Below, in pieces: positions 1-8,174 of a DNA stretch of 64,000 nucleotides. The translations under genes and the position numbers were made by a program. How positions within the stretch are numbered: the stretch's first letter is position 1; the number at the start of each line of letters is the position of its first letter. The stretch comes from Azospirillum sp. RU38E. GTDB taxonomy: Bacteria; Pseudomonadota; Alphaproteobacteria; Azospirillales; Azospirillaceae. The notes under the pieces are model-generated. The model saw only the letters and a list, made by a program, of their open reading frames with translations, was not told the origin of the DNA and did not search any database. The stretch lies in NCBI RefSeq assembly GCF_900188385.1, contig NZ_FZOI01000003.1, positions 186,001 through 250,000 of the forward strand, given 5' to 3'.

Positions 1-512
1 ACTTTCTGTTTCAGGTTGGCATCGCATTCCGCCAGCACCCAGCCCAGGATTTCGGCACCGGTCTGCCATAACGGATCGCAGAGATTGGCCAGCAGTTCCC
101 CATCATTGGGGTCAATCCGGCTTACCGCCTGCTGCACCTGCTGTTGCAGGGCCGCCGGTATCCGGTCCTTCAGCGCCCGCCAGCAGGGGGTCAGCGTGCT
201 GCGGCTGATGCGGCCCAGACGGCGGCTGTAATTTTCCTGATCATCCAGCAGGTCTTCCACCGGGCGAAAAAACAGACGGCAAGCTGTCTGGCGGCGCGGT
301 GGCCGCAGATTGGCCAGACGTGGCCGGATGGCGGCGAACACGCTGCTGATCTCCGGCTTGTCGCCGACCTGATCCAGCAGGCGGTAAATTTGCAGCAGTT
401 TGGCATCCGACAGGCGACTGGCATCGCCCATCAGCGCCATCCAGTCGCCGCCGCCAGCATTTCCCGTCGCCTGCTCCTGGCCCGATTGCGGGGGCCGGTT
501 GATCGCTGCCAT
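1..512 (-). CDS. Hypothetical protein, C-terminus beyond window edge
   Basis: I do not recognise this family. The frame is open from an ATG at 510-512 to the left edge, giving about 170 residues with the C-terminus missing. The visible part is hydrophilic and probably helical, with a leucine-rich stretch near residue 30 (LSDAKLLQIYRLLDQVGD) and no signal peptide, membrane segment or cysteine motif. It starts 8 bases after the stop of the upstream gene, so the two are very likely cotranscribed and probably work together. A later in-frame ATG (MALMGDAS) is an alternative start. That this is a gene is fairly sure; its role is unknown. Confidence 0.6.
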   Translation of the reverse strand, partial: MAAINRPPQSGQEQATGNAGGGDWMALMGDASRLSDAKLLQIYRLLDQVGDKPEISSVFAAIRPRLANLRPPRRQTACRLFFRPVEDLLDDQENYSRRLGRISRSTLTPCWRALKDRIPAALQQQVQQAVSRIDPNDGELLANLCDPLWQTGAEILGWVLAECDANLKQK

Positions 513-520
513 CCCCACCC

Positions 521-1663
521 TCACGCCATCGCCGCTTTGAAAGCTTCAATCCGCATGACCGCCTCAAGATCCAGCACGCCGGTGCCCATATCCTGGCTGC
601 CCCGGACCCAGCGGCGCTGCAGCCGGTTGATTGTCTCAATATCGGCGGTTGCCGTCAGGACGGGGCCAATCTCCTCCCGCGGGATGGCGGGGATCATGTA
701 GGAAAGCTCACCCAACAGTTCGCGTTTGGCCGACGGGGTGCCATGGCGAACATTATCCCAGAGAATCAGCAGGAAATCCCAGCCATCCAGCAGCCAGGCG
801 ACCCGCCCGACCTGATCGGCCACTTCTTGCCGAAGGCGGGAAGCATCATGCACGATCTGCATCGGGTCGCGGCAGAGGACATCCAGGCGGCCGATCCGCT
901 GTTGCACCTGGGCCAATGTCTGTCGCACCAGGGCGGCACAATGGGCACCCAGGGGCGCCGCCTCCGACCCGTCCCCTTCCGCCCATTCCGTCAACTCCGA
1001 CGCAAAAGCCTCCAGCCGAAGGGCCAGAATGCGCAGCCGGCCCGGCCGGGGACATTGGGACAGGCCCACTGGGGCCACCACCGCCCCCAGCTCATCCACC
1101 CGGTTGGCCAGCTCGTCAGGGGCGATGCCGACCATGCCGGCCACCTTGGCCAGGGCCACCCGGGCCATGCGCTTCCTGTCTTCCGTGCTCATGCTCGGAC
1201 GCAGCAGGTCGGCCGCCCCGATCCCCACCAGCTTCAGCAGTTCGGTGACCAGGATGAACTGAGTCAACACCAGATACTGGCTGTCCAGTTCCAGCAGTTC
1301 CGCCGCGCGGGCCGCCGCATCCGGCCCGCAGATGCCGGTGGCCTGTACGGTCAGCACAGCTTGGCGCACCTGCTCCGGCGAATGGCTTTCCAGCGCCTCA
1401 ATCTGTTCAAACAGGATACGGTCATGCACCGTCAGCGTCATCACCGAGGAAAGGCCCTTCATCGGCATGACATAATTGCCCTTGCTTGCCGTGAAATTGG
1501 GCAGCAGAAATTCAAAACGATTGTCGCCATCCCGGCGTAACCGGGCCTGGCTGAGCAAAGGTGTAGTGAAGGGGACGGAAATCCCCCTTTCCTGAAAGGT
1601 TGCCGGCTGCTGATCGCCCGACACCAGCCGCGCATTCCGCGCGATACCACTCTCATCTGTCAT
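521..1663 (-). CDS. Conserved-looking hypothetical protein, 380 aa
   Basis: Unrecognised protein with no signal peptide or clear membrane span. The N-terminal part (residues about 1-80) is mixed, with a stretch FEFLLPNFTASKGNYVMPMK, and the rest looks all-helical. Helical segments rich in Leu, Ala and Arg around 90-160 and 190-340 suggest an all-alpha, perhaps oligomeric, protein. The ATG at 1661-1663 was chosen; a GTG at 1673-1675 would add four residues, and neither has a strong ribosome binding site. It is the first gene of a leftward pair with the partial gene that follows after 8 bases. Nothing nearby hints at a function. Confidence 0.65.
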   Translation of the reverse strand: MTDESGIARNARLVSGDQQPATFQERGISVPFTTPLLSQARLRRDGDNRFEFLLPNFTASKGNYVMPMKGLSSVMTLTVHDRILFEQIEALESHSPEQVRQAVLTVQATGICGPDAAARAAELLELDSQYLVLTQFILVTELLKLVGIGAADLLRPSMSTEDRKRMARVALAKVAGMVGIAPDELANRVDELGAVVAPVGLSQCPRPGRLRILALRLEAFASELTEWAEGDGSEAAPLGAHCAALVRQTLAQVQQRIGRLDVLCRDPMQIVHDASRLRQEVADQVGRVAWLLDGWDFLLILWDNVRHGTPSAKRELLGELSYMIPAIPREEIGPVLTATADIETINRLQRRWVRGSQDMGTGVLDLEAVMRIEAFKAAMA

Positions 1664-1675
1664 CGCGCCCGCCAC

Positions 1676-1907
1676 CCAACATCACTGTCCAGGATTTTAG
1701 CACTGCATTCAGTCGATTAATATTTCATATTCAGGGTAATATGTCAGTCTTCTCCTCTGGCGCTCTTCGCTTTCCCTCCAACCGCCCTCCGCTGGCCGCA
1801 GTGCAGCCGTGCGCGCCCGTTCAGCTTGACCAGGGGTCAGGGCACTGCCTACATTTCATGTCGAGAGGCGGCCGACCGGCCGCAGAGAACCCGAATCCGC
1901 CGAGGAT
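1676..1907. other. Divergent intergenic region, 232 bases
   Basis: Spacer between the leftward unknown pair and trxA. It starts with an A+T-rich stretch (about 1690-1745) unusual for this GC-rich window, which probably carries the promoter of the leftward pair. The right-hand part carries the trxA promoter candidate listed separately. No gene is seen in it. Confidence 0.5.
1826..1855 (+). promoter_or_regulatory. Candidate sigma70 promoter of trxA
   Basis: TTGACC (1826-1831), an 18-base spacer and TACATT (1850-1855), about 50 bases before the trxA start. The match to the housekeeping consensus is good at -35 and moderate at -10. Confidence 0.45.
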
Positions 1908-2234
1908 ATGATGACGACCCCGATCAAAATCACCGATGCCAGCTTCGAAGCCGATGTCCTGAAGGCGTCCGGGCCGGTGCTGGTTGATTTCTGGGCTGAA
2001 TGGTGTGGCCCCTGCAAGCAGATCGCCCCCGCCCTGGATGACATTGCCGCCGCCCTGGGCGACAAGGTGACCATCGCCAAGCTGAACATTGATGATAACC
2101 CGATGACCCCGGGCCGCTATGGCGTGCGCGGCATCCCCACCTTGATGCTGTTCAAGGATGGTCAGGTTGCCGCCACCAAGATCGGCGCCCTGCCGAAGAC
2201 CCAGCTGCAGAACTGGATTGCCGATAATATCTGA
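1908..2234 (+). CDS. trxA: Thioredoxin TrxA
   Basis: Small cytoplasmic disulfide reductase that keeps protein thiols reduced, recycled by NADPH-thioredoxin reductase. The 108-residue length is typical. The redox motif WCGPC sits near residues 32-36 after the beta strand VLVDFWAE, and the cis-proline loop (GIPTLMLF) and final helix are in the expected places. The tandem ATGs at 1908 and 1911 follow GAGGAT; the second has the better spacing. It is monocistronic: its own promoter candidate lies upstream and a strong terminator downstream. Identification is secure. Confidence 0.95.
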   Translation: MMTTPIKITDASFEADVLKASGPVLVDFWAEWCGPCKQIAPALDDIAAALGDKVTIAKLNIDDNPMTPGRYGVRGIPTLMLFKDGQVAATKIGALPKTQLQNWIADNI

Positions 2235-2235
2235 T

Positions 2236-2264
2236 ATCAACGGTCATCATTCATGACCGTTGAT
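2236..2264. repeat. Perfect 12-bp inverted repeat after trxA
   Basis: ATCAACGGTCAT and ATGACCGTTGAT flank the loop CATTC, right after the trxA stop. It has no T-tract of its own and is followed 10 bases on by a second hairpin with a T-run. It may protect the mRNA 3' end or help termination. Confidence 0.6.
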
Positions 2265-2274
2265 AAGGCGGCGA

Positions 2275-2311
2275 GGGCTGGTTTCCACAAAGGGAAACCA
2301 GCCCTTTTCTT
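2275..2311 (+). terminator. Rho-independent terminator of trxA
   Basis: Perfect 12-bp stem GGGCTGGTTTCC / GGAAACCAGCCC with a six-base loop, followed directly by TTTTCTTT. A classical intrinsic terminator on the plus strand. Confidence 0.9.
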
Positions 2312-2390
2312 TGGCTGTTTGCGACAGGTCATAGCCGCGTAACAGGCCGCGTCTATGCTGCCCCCATCTTCGCCCAAGGGGAGCAGCGAC

Positions 2391-3872
2391 ATGGATGACG
2401 GTCAGCCGACCAGCCGGGACAGCCTGGAACTGGCAGGATTGTTGGCAGAAATGGCGGCCCTGCGCGCCACCCTTCTGGAAGGGGCGGCCCCATTCCTGGC
2501 CCGCCTGGGCCAGCCGACAGCGGAAAGCCCGCTGGCCAATCTGGCCCATTATCTGGCCTTGCGCCATCATGACCTGCGGCCGTTGCAGCGCCGGCTGATG
2601 CGATTCGGCCTGTCGTCGCTGGGCCGGCTGGAAAGCCGGGTGCTGCCAACGCTGGATGCCGTGCTGGTGGCACTGGCCGGGATGCAGGGGGCGCCCTCAT
2701 CCCTTCTGTTGCCAACGGAGGGGCAATTCTTTGCCGGGGAGCAGGCGCTGGCAGTGGCAACGGAAGGGCTGTTTGGCCCGGCCCACACGCATCGCCGCTG
2801 CCGCATCATGGTCACGCTGCCCAGCGAGGCAGCCGCAGACGCCGACATGGTACTGGAACTGGCCCGGCTGGGCATGGATTGCGCCCGTATCAACTGCGCC
2901 CATGATGATGCCACCGCCTGGCACAGCATGGCCGCCCATGTACGGGCGGCCAGCCTGGATGTCGGTCGGCCCATCCGCATCCTGATGGATATTGCCGGGC
3001 CGAAGATCCGCACCGGCGATCTGGTCGCCACCCCGGAGAAGGGCAAGCTGCGGGCCGGCGACAGCCTGTGGCTGACCGTGGAAGGGGCGCCGCTGCCGCC
3101 CGGTGACGGTTATGCCATCGCCGTCTCCCTGCCGGAAATCGTCAACCGCGTCGCCGTGGGCGACCGCGTGCTGTACGATGATGGCAAGCTGGAAGGTCTG
3201 GTGGAGGCGGTCCGGGAAGGGGCAGCCCTGGTGCGGGTCGGCCGGGTGAAGGAAGGCGGGCTGAAGCCCAAGCCGGAAAAAGGCCTGAACCTGCCCGACA
3301 CCGCCCTGGGCCTGTCACCCCTGACCGCCAAGGATGAGCGCGACCTGGCCGCCGTGATCGAATGTGCGGACATGATCGGCTATTCCTTCGTCTCCCGGCC
3401 GGAGGATATTGACCTGCTGGAAGCGGCGCTGGCCCAGCTGCCGGCGCGGGCAACACCCTTGGGACTGGTGGCCAAAATCGAGCGGCCGGACGCCGTGCGC
3501 AACCTGCCCGACCTGATCGCCCGCGCCGGCCGCGACCGTCCCTTTGGCGTGATGATCGCGCGCGGCGATCTGGCGGCGGAAATCGGCTTTGAACGGCTGG
3601 CGGAAATGCAGGAAGAAATCCTCTGGATCTGCGAGGCGGCGGCCGTGCCGGTGATCTGGGCCACCCAGGTGCTGGAGGATCTGGTGAAATCCGGCGTGCC
3701 GTCGCGCGGGGAGATGACGGATGCCGCCATGGCCGCGCGGGCGGAATGCGTGATGCTGAACAAGGGCCCGGCCGTGGGCGCCGCCGTGTCCCTGCTGGAC
3801 CGGCTGCTGGGCAGCATGGATGGGCATCTGCTGAAAAAGACACCGGTGCTGCGGCCGCTGAAATCCTGGTGA
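2391..3872 (+). CDS. Atypical pyruvate kinase without C-terminal domain
   Basis: Pyruvate kinase superfamily protein of 493 residues. Residues about 1-130 form an N-terminal helical extension of unknown role. The TIM barrel with inserted B domain then begins at RCRIMVTLP. Recognisable but divergent motifs are ARINCAHDD (usually RLNFSHG), DIAGPKIRTG, VAKIERPDAV with the catalytic Lys-Glu, and MIARGDLAAE for Mg/substrate binding. The usual MLS-x-E-T segment reads MLNKGPAVG, and the chain ends soon after, so the C-terminal allosteric domain is missing. The ATG at 2391 follows GGGAG at good spacing. It could be a second, unregulated pyruvate kinase or an enzyme acting on another enolpyruvate-type substrate. 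Fold certain, activity inferred. Confidence 0.75.
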   Translation: MDDGQPTSRDSLELAGLLAEMAALRATLLEGAAPFLARLGQPTAESPLANLAHYLALRHHDLRPLQRRLMRFGLSSLGRLESRVLPTLDAVLVALAGMQGAPSSLLLPTEGQFFAGEQALAVATEGLFGPAHTHRRCRIMVTLPSEAAADADMVLELARLGMDCARINCAHDDATAWHSMAAHVRAASLDVGRPIRILMDIAGPKIRTGDLVATPEKGKLRAGDSLWLTVEGAPLPPGDGYAIAVSLPEIVNRVAVGDRVLYDDGKLEGLVEAVREGAALVRVGRVKEGGLKPKPEKGLNLPDTALGLSPLTAKDERDLAAVIECADMIGYSFVSRPEDIDLLEAALAQLPARATPLGLVAKIERPDAVRNLPDLIARAGRDRPFGVMIARGDLAAEIGFERLAEMQEEILWICEAAAVPVIWATQVLEDLVKSGVPSRGEMTDAAMAARAECVMLNKGPAVGAAVSLLDRLLGSMDGHLLKKTPVLRPLKSW

Positions 3873-3918
3873 TCGACAGGCGGGCGCAAAGGGGGTCTCC
3901 CCCACGCGCCCGCCTTCC

Positions 3919-5247
3919 TCAGCCGTTCTGCGCCAGCACCGTTCCGGCCAGATAGAGCGAGCCACAGATCAGCAGCCGTGCCGGCGGTTCCCCCGCCCCC
4001 AGGGCGGCCAGTTCCGTCACCGCAGCGGCCACATCCGGACAGGATGATGCCTGCATCCCCGCCTGCCGGGCCAGGGCGGCGGCATCATCGGCCGTCACGC
4101 TGGCAGTCTCCCCCGGAATGGCAACGGCGCGCAGGCGGCGCACATAAGGAGCCAGCGGGGCCAGGAAATCCAGCGGGCGCTTGCTGCCCAACATGCCGAA
4201 AATCAGGTCCAACCTGCGGCCATCGGCCGTCCAGGCGGCCAGATGGCGGGCCAGTACCTGCCCGGCACTGTCATTATGGCCGCCATCCAGATGCAGCTCC
4301 CACCCCGCCGGCAGCAGTTCCACCAGCGGCCCCCGGCGCAGGCGTTGCAGTCGGGCCGGCCATTCCACCGCCGCCAGCCCCTGGCGGATGGCCGCCGCGG
4401 GAACGGCAAAGGGCAGATGGCGGGTGGCGGCAATGGCCGTGCCGGCATTGTCGATCTGATGCGCACCGGGCAGCGCCGGCAAGGGCAGGTCCAGCGTGCC
4501 CTGGGCATCGCTGTAGCGCCAGCCGCTGTCGCCCAGCGGTTCCGCCCGCCAGTCCCGCCCGGCCAGTGCCAGGGGGGCACCGGCGGCTTCGGCAGTAGCC
4601 TGGAAAACACCTGTCACCGCCGGATCGGCCTGCGGCCCGGCCACGGCCGGACAGCCGGGCTTGATGATGCCCGCCTTCTCCGCCGCGATGGCCCCAATCG
4701 TCTCTCCCAGGAACTGCATATGATCCATGGAGATGCGGGTCAGCACCGAGACGGCGGGGGCCGTGATCACATTGGTGGCGTCCAGGCGGCCGCCCAGCCC
4801 CACCTCCAGCAGCAGCAGGTCGGCCGGTTCCTCGGCAAAGGCCAGGAAGGCGGCGGCGGTGGTGATCTCAAAAAAAGTGATCGGATCGCCGCCATTGACC
4901 TGCTCGATCCGCTCCAGCAGGTCGGCCAGCCGGTCATCGGCAATGAAATGGCCGGCCAGCCGGATACGCTCGTGAAAATGCACCAGATGCGGGGACGTAT
5001 ACACATGCACCCGTTTGCCCGCTGCCTCTGCCATGGCGCGCAGGAAGGCAACGGTGCTGCCCTTGCCGTTGGTGCCGGCCACATGCACGATGGGCGGCAG
5101 CCGGCGCTCCGGGTTGCCCAGCTTGGCCAGCAGCCCCTCGATCCGGCCCAGCGACAGGTCGATCACCTTGGGGTGCAGGAGGCGCATCCGCTCCAGCACC
5201 GCCTCCAGCCGGGGGGAGCCCGGCACGATGGGGGCGGCCTTGATCAT
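3919..5247 (-). CDS. folC: Dihydrofolate/folylpolyglutamate synthase FolC
   Basis: Mur-ligase-family ATP-dependent ligase that adds glutamate to dihydropteroate and then to tetrahydrofolates. The P-loop [15 protein letters not shown] lies near residue 55, followed by the substrate loop [13 protein letters not shown]; the central ATPase domain contains [15 protein letters not shown], and a C-terminal ligase domain follows. Its 442 residues are normal for the family. The start codon overlaps the accD stop by four bases (ATGA), the usual alphaproteobacterial accD-folC coupling. It is the last gene of the leftward operon that begins with trpA. Confidence 0.93.
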   Translation of the reverse strand: MIKAAPIVPGSPRLEAVLERMRLLHPKVIDLSLGRIEGLLAKLGNPERRLPPIVHVAGTNGKGSTVAFLRAMAEAAGKRVHVYTSPHLVHFHERIRLAGHFIADDRLADLLERIEQVNGGDPITFFEITTAAAFLAFAEEPADLLLLEVGLGGRLDATNVITAPAVSVLTRISMDHMQFLGETIGAIAAEKAGIIKPGCPAVAGPQADPAVTGVFQATAEAAGAPLALAGRDWRAEPLGDSGWRYSDAQGTLDLPLPALPGAHQIDNAGTAIAATRHLPFAVPAAAIRQGLAAVEWPARLQRLRRGPLVELLPAGWELHLDGGHNDSAGQVLARHLAAWTADGRRLDLIFGMLGSKRPLDFLAPLAPYVRRLRAVAIPGETASVTADDAAALARQAGMQASSCPDVAAAVTELAALGAGEPPARLLICGSLYLAGTVLAQNG

Positions 5248-6191
5248 CGCGCGCCGGCACCACCCTTGATGCTGACCGGCTTGCGGGACGGCCCGCCGCG
5301 ATCCGGCCCGTCGCCGCGCGGCATCCGCACAATCTCCGCCCCCGGCCCCGGCCGGCGCAGCAGATCGATGACGCGGGCCAGGGTTTCCCGCAGCTCCTTG
5401 CGATGCACCACCATATCGACCATGCCATGGTCCAGCAGATATTCGGAGCGCTGGAACCCTTCCGGCAGCGTCTCCCGGATGGTGCTTTCAATGACGCGGG
5501 CGCCGGCAAAACCGATCTGGGCGCCCGGCTCCGCCATATGGATGTCGCCCAGCATGGCAAAGCTGGCCGTCACCCCGCCGGTGGTGGGGTCGGTCAGCAC
5601 CACGATATAGGGCAGGCCGGCTTCCTTCACCATTTCCACGGCGATGATGGTGCGCGGCATCTGCATCAGCGACAGGATGGCTTCCTGCATCCGCGCGCCA
5701 CCCGATGCCGGAATGGCGATCAGCGGCACCTGCTGCAGCACGGCCAGCTTGGCGGCGGCCAACAGCCCCTCACCCACCGCCATGCCCATGGAACCGCCCA
5801 TGAAATTAAAGTCGAACACGGCGGCCACGGCACCCTGGCCGTCAATTTTGCCATGGGCGACGACGATGGCGTCCTGCCGGTTGGTCTTGGACTGGGCTTC
5901 CTTCAGCCGGTCGGTATAGCGCTTCTGGTCGCGGAATTTCAGCGGATCGACCAGCACCTTGGGCAGTTCAATCGTCTGATAGCCCGGATCGAACAGCATC
6001 TTCAGCCGGCGGGCCGGGTCCAGCCGCATATGGTGGCCGCAATGCTGGCAGACATGCAGGTTCTCTTCCAGATCACGATGGAAGATCATCGCGCCGCAGG
6101 AGGGGCACTTATGCCAAAGATTGTCCGGAACCTCCTTCTTCGCAACGAGGGCCTGGATCTTGGGTTTGACGAAGTTAGTCAGCCAGTTCAT
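5244..6191 (-). CDS. accD: Acetyl-CoA carboxylase carboxyltransferase subunit beta
   Basis: AccD pairs with AccA to transfer the carboxyl group from carboxybiotin to acetyl-CoA, the first committed step of fatty-acid synthesis. An N-terminal zinc ribbon of two CxxC pairs ([10 protein letters not shown] and CQHCGHH, residues about 28-50) precedes the crotonase-fold domain with [11 protein letters not shown] and [15 protein letters not shown]. The 315-residue length is typical. Its start overlaps the stop of the HEPN gene upstream by four bases, so it is translationally coupled to a gene that is not a normal neighbour. Confidence 0.95.
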   Translation of the reverse strand: MNWLTNFVKPKIQALVAKKEVPDNLWHKCPSCGAMIFHRDLEENLHVCQHCGHHMRLDPARRLKMLFDPGYQTIELPKVLVDPLKFRDQKRYTDRLKEAQSKTNRQDAIVVAHGKIDGQGAVAAVFDFNFMGGSMGMAVGEGLLAAAKLAVLQQVPLIAIPASGGARMQEAILSLMQMPRTIIAVEMVKEAGLPYIVVLTDPTTGGVTASFAMLGDIHMAEPGAQIGFAGARVIESTIRETLPEGFQRSEYLLDHGMVDMVVHRKELRETLARVIDLLRRPGPGAEIVRMPRGDGPDRGGPSRKPVSIKGGAGAR

Positions 6192-6643
6192 GGGATACCT
6201 TCAAGGCGGGAGAGTATCCCGCTGAGTTTGGCCGCAATCGCGGGCACGTTCGGCTTGGTTTCGGCAAACCTGCCGTGGGCAATGGCGTTGCGGTCCTTAT
6301 AGAGCTCTTGGATGTCTCGGTAATCCGAACCACCCTTGTCCGTCAATAAGGCGACGTGGTTCAGGAAGTATAAGCCGTCATGACTGACCACATCCCACGC
6401 CCGTCTTTCGGGGCCTTGCGCCTGACAACGCATTGCACTGATTACCTGCTGTGAGCGCGCCTTGATGGCCGCCTCAAATCGGGCGAACAGCAGGAAGCAA
6501 TAAGCATTGTCATTAACCTCCGACATCAGGTTCAGTTCCTGAAGGCGGGCATTATCGCCCGCATTCAGCGCCTGCCTGATCTGATCGAACATTGCCTGGT
6601 CCGCAACGGCGTGGGCGAACAGGATATCACTGAAAAGCGTCAC
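6188..6643 (-). CDS. HEPN-domain-like protein
   Basis: Small 151-residue, all-helical protein. Near the C-terminus it carries [10 protein letters not shown], a clean Rx4H motif (Arg118, His123), the catalytic signature of HEPN RNases common in toxin-antitoxin and phage-defence systems. The preceding [17 protein letters not shown] helix also suits a HEPN bundle. It overlaps the upstream unknown gene and downstream accD by four bases each, so expression is coupled to both. GC content is lower than next door: bases 6301-6360 count to 53% GC against 72% for 5521-5580 in accD. This suggests recent acquisition. Whether it is an active RNase is inference; HEPN proteins can also be non-catalytic. Confidence 0.65.
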   Translation of the reverse strand: MTLFSDILFAHAVADQAMFDQIRQALNAGDNARLQELNLMSEVNDNAYCFLLFARFEAAIKARSQQVISAMRCQAQGPERRAWDVVSHDGLYFLNHVALLTDKGGSDYRDIQELYKDRNAIAHGRFAETKPNVPAIAAKLSGILSRLEGIP

Positions 6644-7179
6644 TGAAGACGCCCCAGCAAGTCATGCAGCACATCCCGGGTGAAGGGGATGAGATGTTCC
6701 GGGTCAGCGCGGCGGATCAGACGCCAATCCGGCTGTTCCGGGGTGCCAATATCCGCGATCGTATCAAAAATCTTGTCCGACCGTATCCAGACCTGCCCCC
6801 GCGTACCCATCACCCAACGCGCATCCGGCGTGATGGAAAGGGTGGCCTCGTGGCGGAGAATACGCCCGGGAAGGCCCTGCCGCACCGTATAGTCGGTGCG
6901 CTGATCCACGGGCAGGGGACGGACCGACTGTGTCACAAGCCGGCGGAGCAGCAAGGCGGGCAGCTCAACCGGCTTGGTCAGCCCGACCATCTGCATCTTG
7001 CGTTCGATCTTGGCAACGCTTCCCCGTTCGCACAGCACGCCGGGAAAGTCCCCCGCCCAAAGGCAGATATTCGCCATCAAGCGATCCAGCCGGGCTTTCC
7101 AGTCGGCCAGATCTGCCTCCACCCCCGCCCGGGTGGGCGGATCGGGCAGGTCATCACCAATCTCGAACGCATAGACCAT
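6640..7179 (-). CDS. Unknown protein paired with HEPN gene, 179 aa
   Basis: I do not recognise this protein. It is soluble and mixed alpha/beta, with a helical first half (ADLADWKARLDRLMANI) and a second half with strand-like segments around residues 95-140 and a closing helix. No transmembrane segment or known catalytic motif is visible. The ATG is preceded by GAGG at good spacing, 23 bases after the trpA stop, and the 3' end overlaps the HEPN gene by four bases. The tight coupling makes it the likely partner of the HEPN protein, either antitoxin or sensor, but this rests on arrangement alone. Confidence 0.55.
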   Translation of the reverse strand: MVYAFEIGDDLPDPPTRAGVEADLADWKARLDRLMANICLWAGDFPGVLCERGSVAKIERKMQMVGLTKPVELPALLLRRLVTQSVRPLPVDQRTDYTVRQGLPGRILRHEATLSITPDARWVMGTRGQVWIRSDKIFDTIADIGTPEQPDWRLIRRADPEHLIPFTRDVLHDLLGRLQ

Positions 7180-7202
7180 GACACACCTCGCGGCTGGTGC
7201 CG

Positions 7203-8099
7203 TCAGATGCGGGCGTTGCGCACCCCCTGGGCCAGCGTTTCGACGAATCCTAACACATCACCCACCAGAGTGGCACCCGGCTTCCCGTCGCCATCCAGGC
7301 CGGTTTCGATCTTGCGCACAATGGCGCTGCCCACCACGGCGGCATCGGCCACGCGGGCGACGGCAGCAGCGGCCTCCGGTGTGGAGATGCCGAAGCCCAC
7401 GGCCAGCGGCAGATCGGTATGGCGGCGCAGGCGGGTCACCGCCTCCTCAATCGCCGCACTGCTGGCGCTGCCGGCCCCGGTGATGCCGGTGACGGAGACG
7501 TAATAGACAAAACCCGATGTATTGGCGAGCACGGCCGGCAGACGGGCATCATCGGTGGTGGGCGTGGTCAGGCGGATAAAATTCACGCCGGCCTTCAGGG
7601 CCGGTTCGCACAGCTCGCCATCTTCTTCCGGCGGCAGATCGACAACGATCAGCCCATCCACCCCGGCGGCGCGGGCATCGGCCAGGAACGTGTCGACGCC
7701 ATAGCTGTAGATGGGGTTGTAGTAACCCATCAACACGATCGGCGTTTCATCATCCTGGGCACGGAAATCGCGCACCATGGCCAGCGTGCGGGTCATGCGG
7801 GCGCCATTGTTCAGCGCGCGCAGGCCGGCGGCCTGGATGGCCGGGCCGTCGGCCATGGGATCGGTGAAGGGCATCCCCAGTTCGATCACATCGGCACCGG
7901 CCCCCGGCAGCCCCTTCAGGATGGCGAGGCTGGTGTCGTGATCCGGGTCACCGGCGGTGATGAAGGTGACGAGGCCGGCCCGTCCCTCCTGCTTCAGCCG
8001 GGCGAAGCGGCGGTTGATGCGGCCGGAATCGGCTTCACGGGCGGGGGCAACAGGGGTCATGGCGCTGGCTTCGGTTGTCACGAAAAGGCGGCGCACCAT
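7203..8099 (-). CDS. trpA: Tryptophan synthase alpha chain
   Basis: Cleaves indole-3-glycerol phosphate to indole and glyceraldehyde 3-phosphate, passing indole to TrpB. The TIM-barrel motifs are present: [11 protein letters not shown] at the N-terminus, the catalytic Glu in [25 protein letters not shown], and the phosphate-binding [10 protein letters not shown]. The ATG at 8097-8099 was chosen for its GGGAG at good spacing; an inner ATG at 8060 starts nearer the conserved core. A still longer reading would overlap the divergent kinase gene. It is the first gene of its operon; trpB and trpF, normal neighbours, are not in the window. Confidence 0.92.
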   Translation of the reverse strand: MVRRLFVTTEASAMTPVAPAREADSGRINRRFARLKQEGRAGLVTFITAGDPDHDTSLAILKGLPGAGADVIELGMPFTDPMADGPAIQAAGLRALNNGARMTRTLAMVRDFRAQDDETPIVLMGYYNPIYSYGVDTFLADARAAGVDGLIVVDLPPEEDGELCEPALKAGVNFIRLTTPTTDDARLPAVLANTSGFVYYVSVTGITGAGSASSAAIEEAVTRLRRHTDLPLAVGFGISTPEAAAAVARVADAAVVGSAIVRKIETGLDGDGKPGATLVGDVLGFVETLAQGVRNARI

Positions 8100-8174
8100 A
8101 CCCCCCGCTCCCTTCGGAGACAATCGGCCAATATGCGCGGGCAGGTGCCAGGGGTAACATTCTGCATGGAATGA

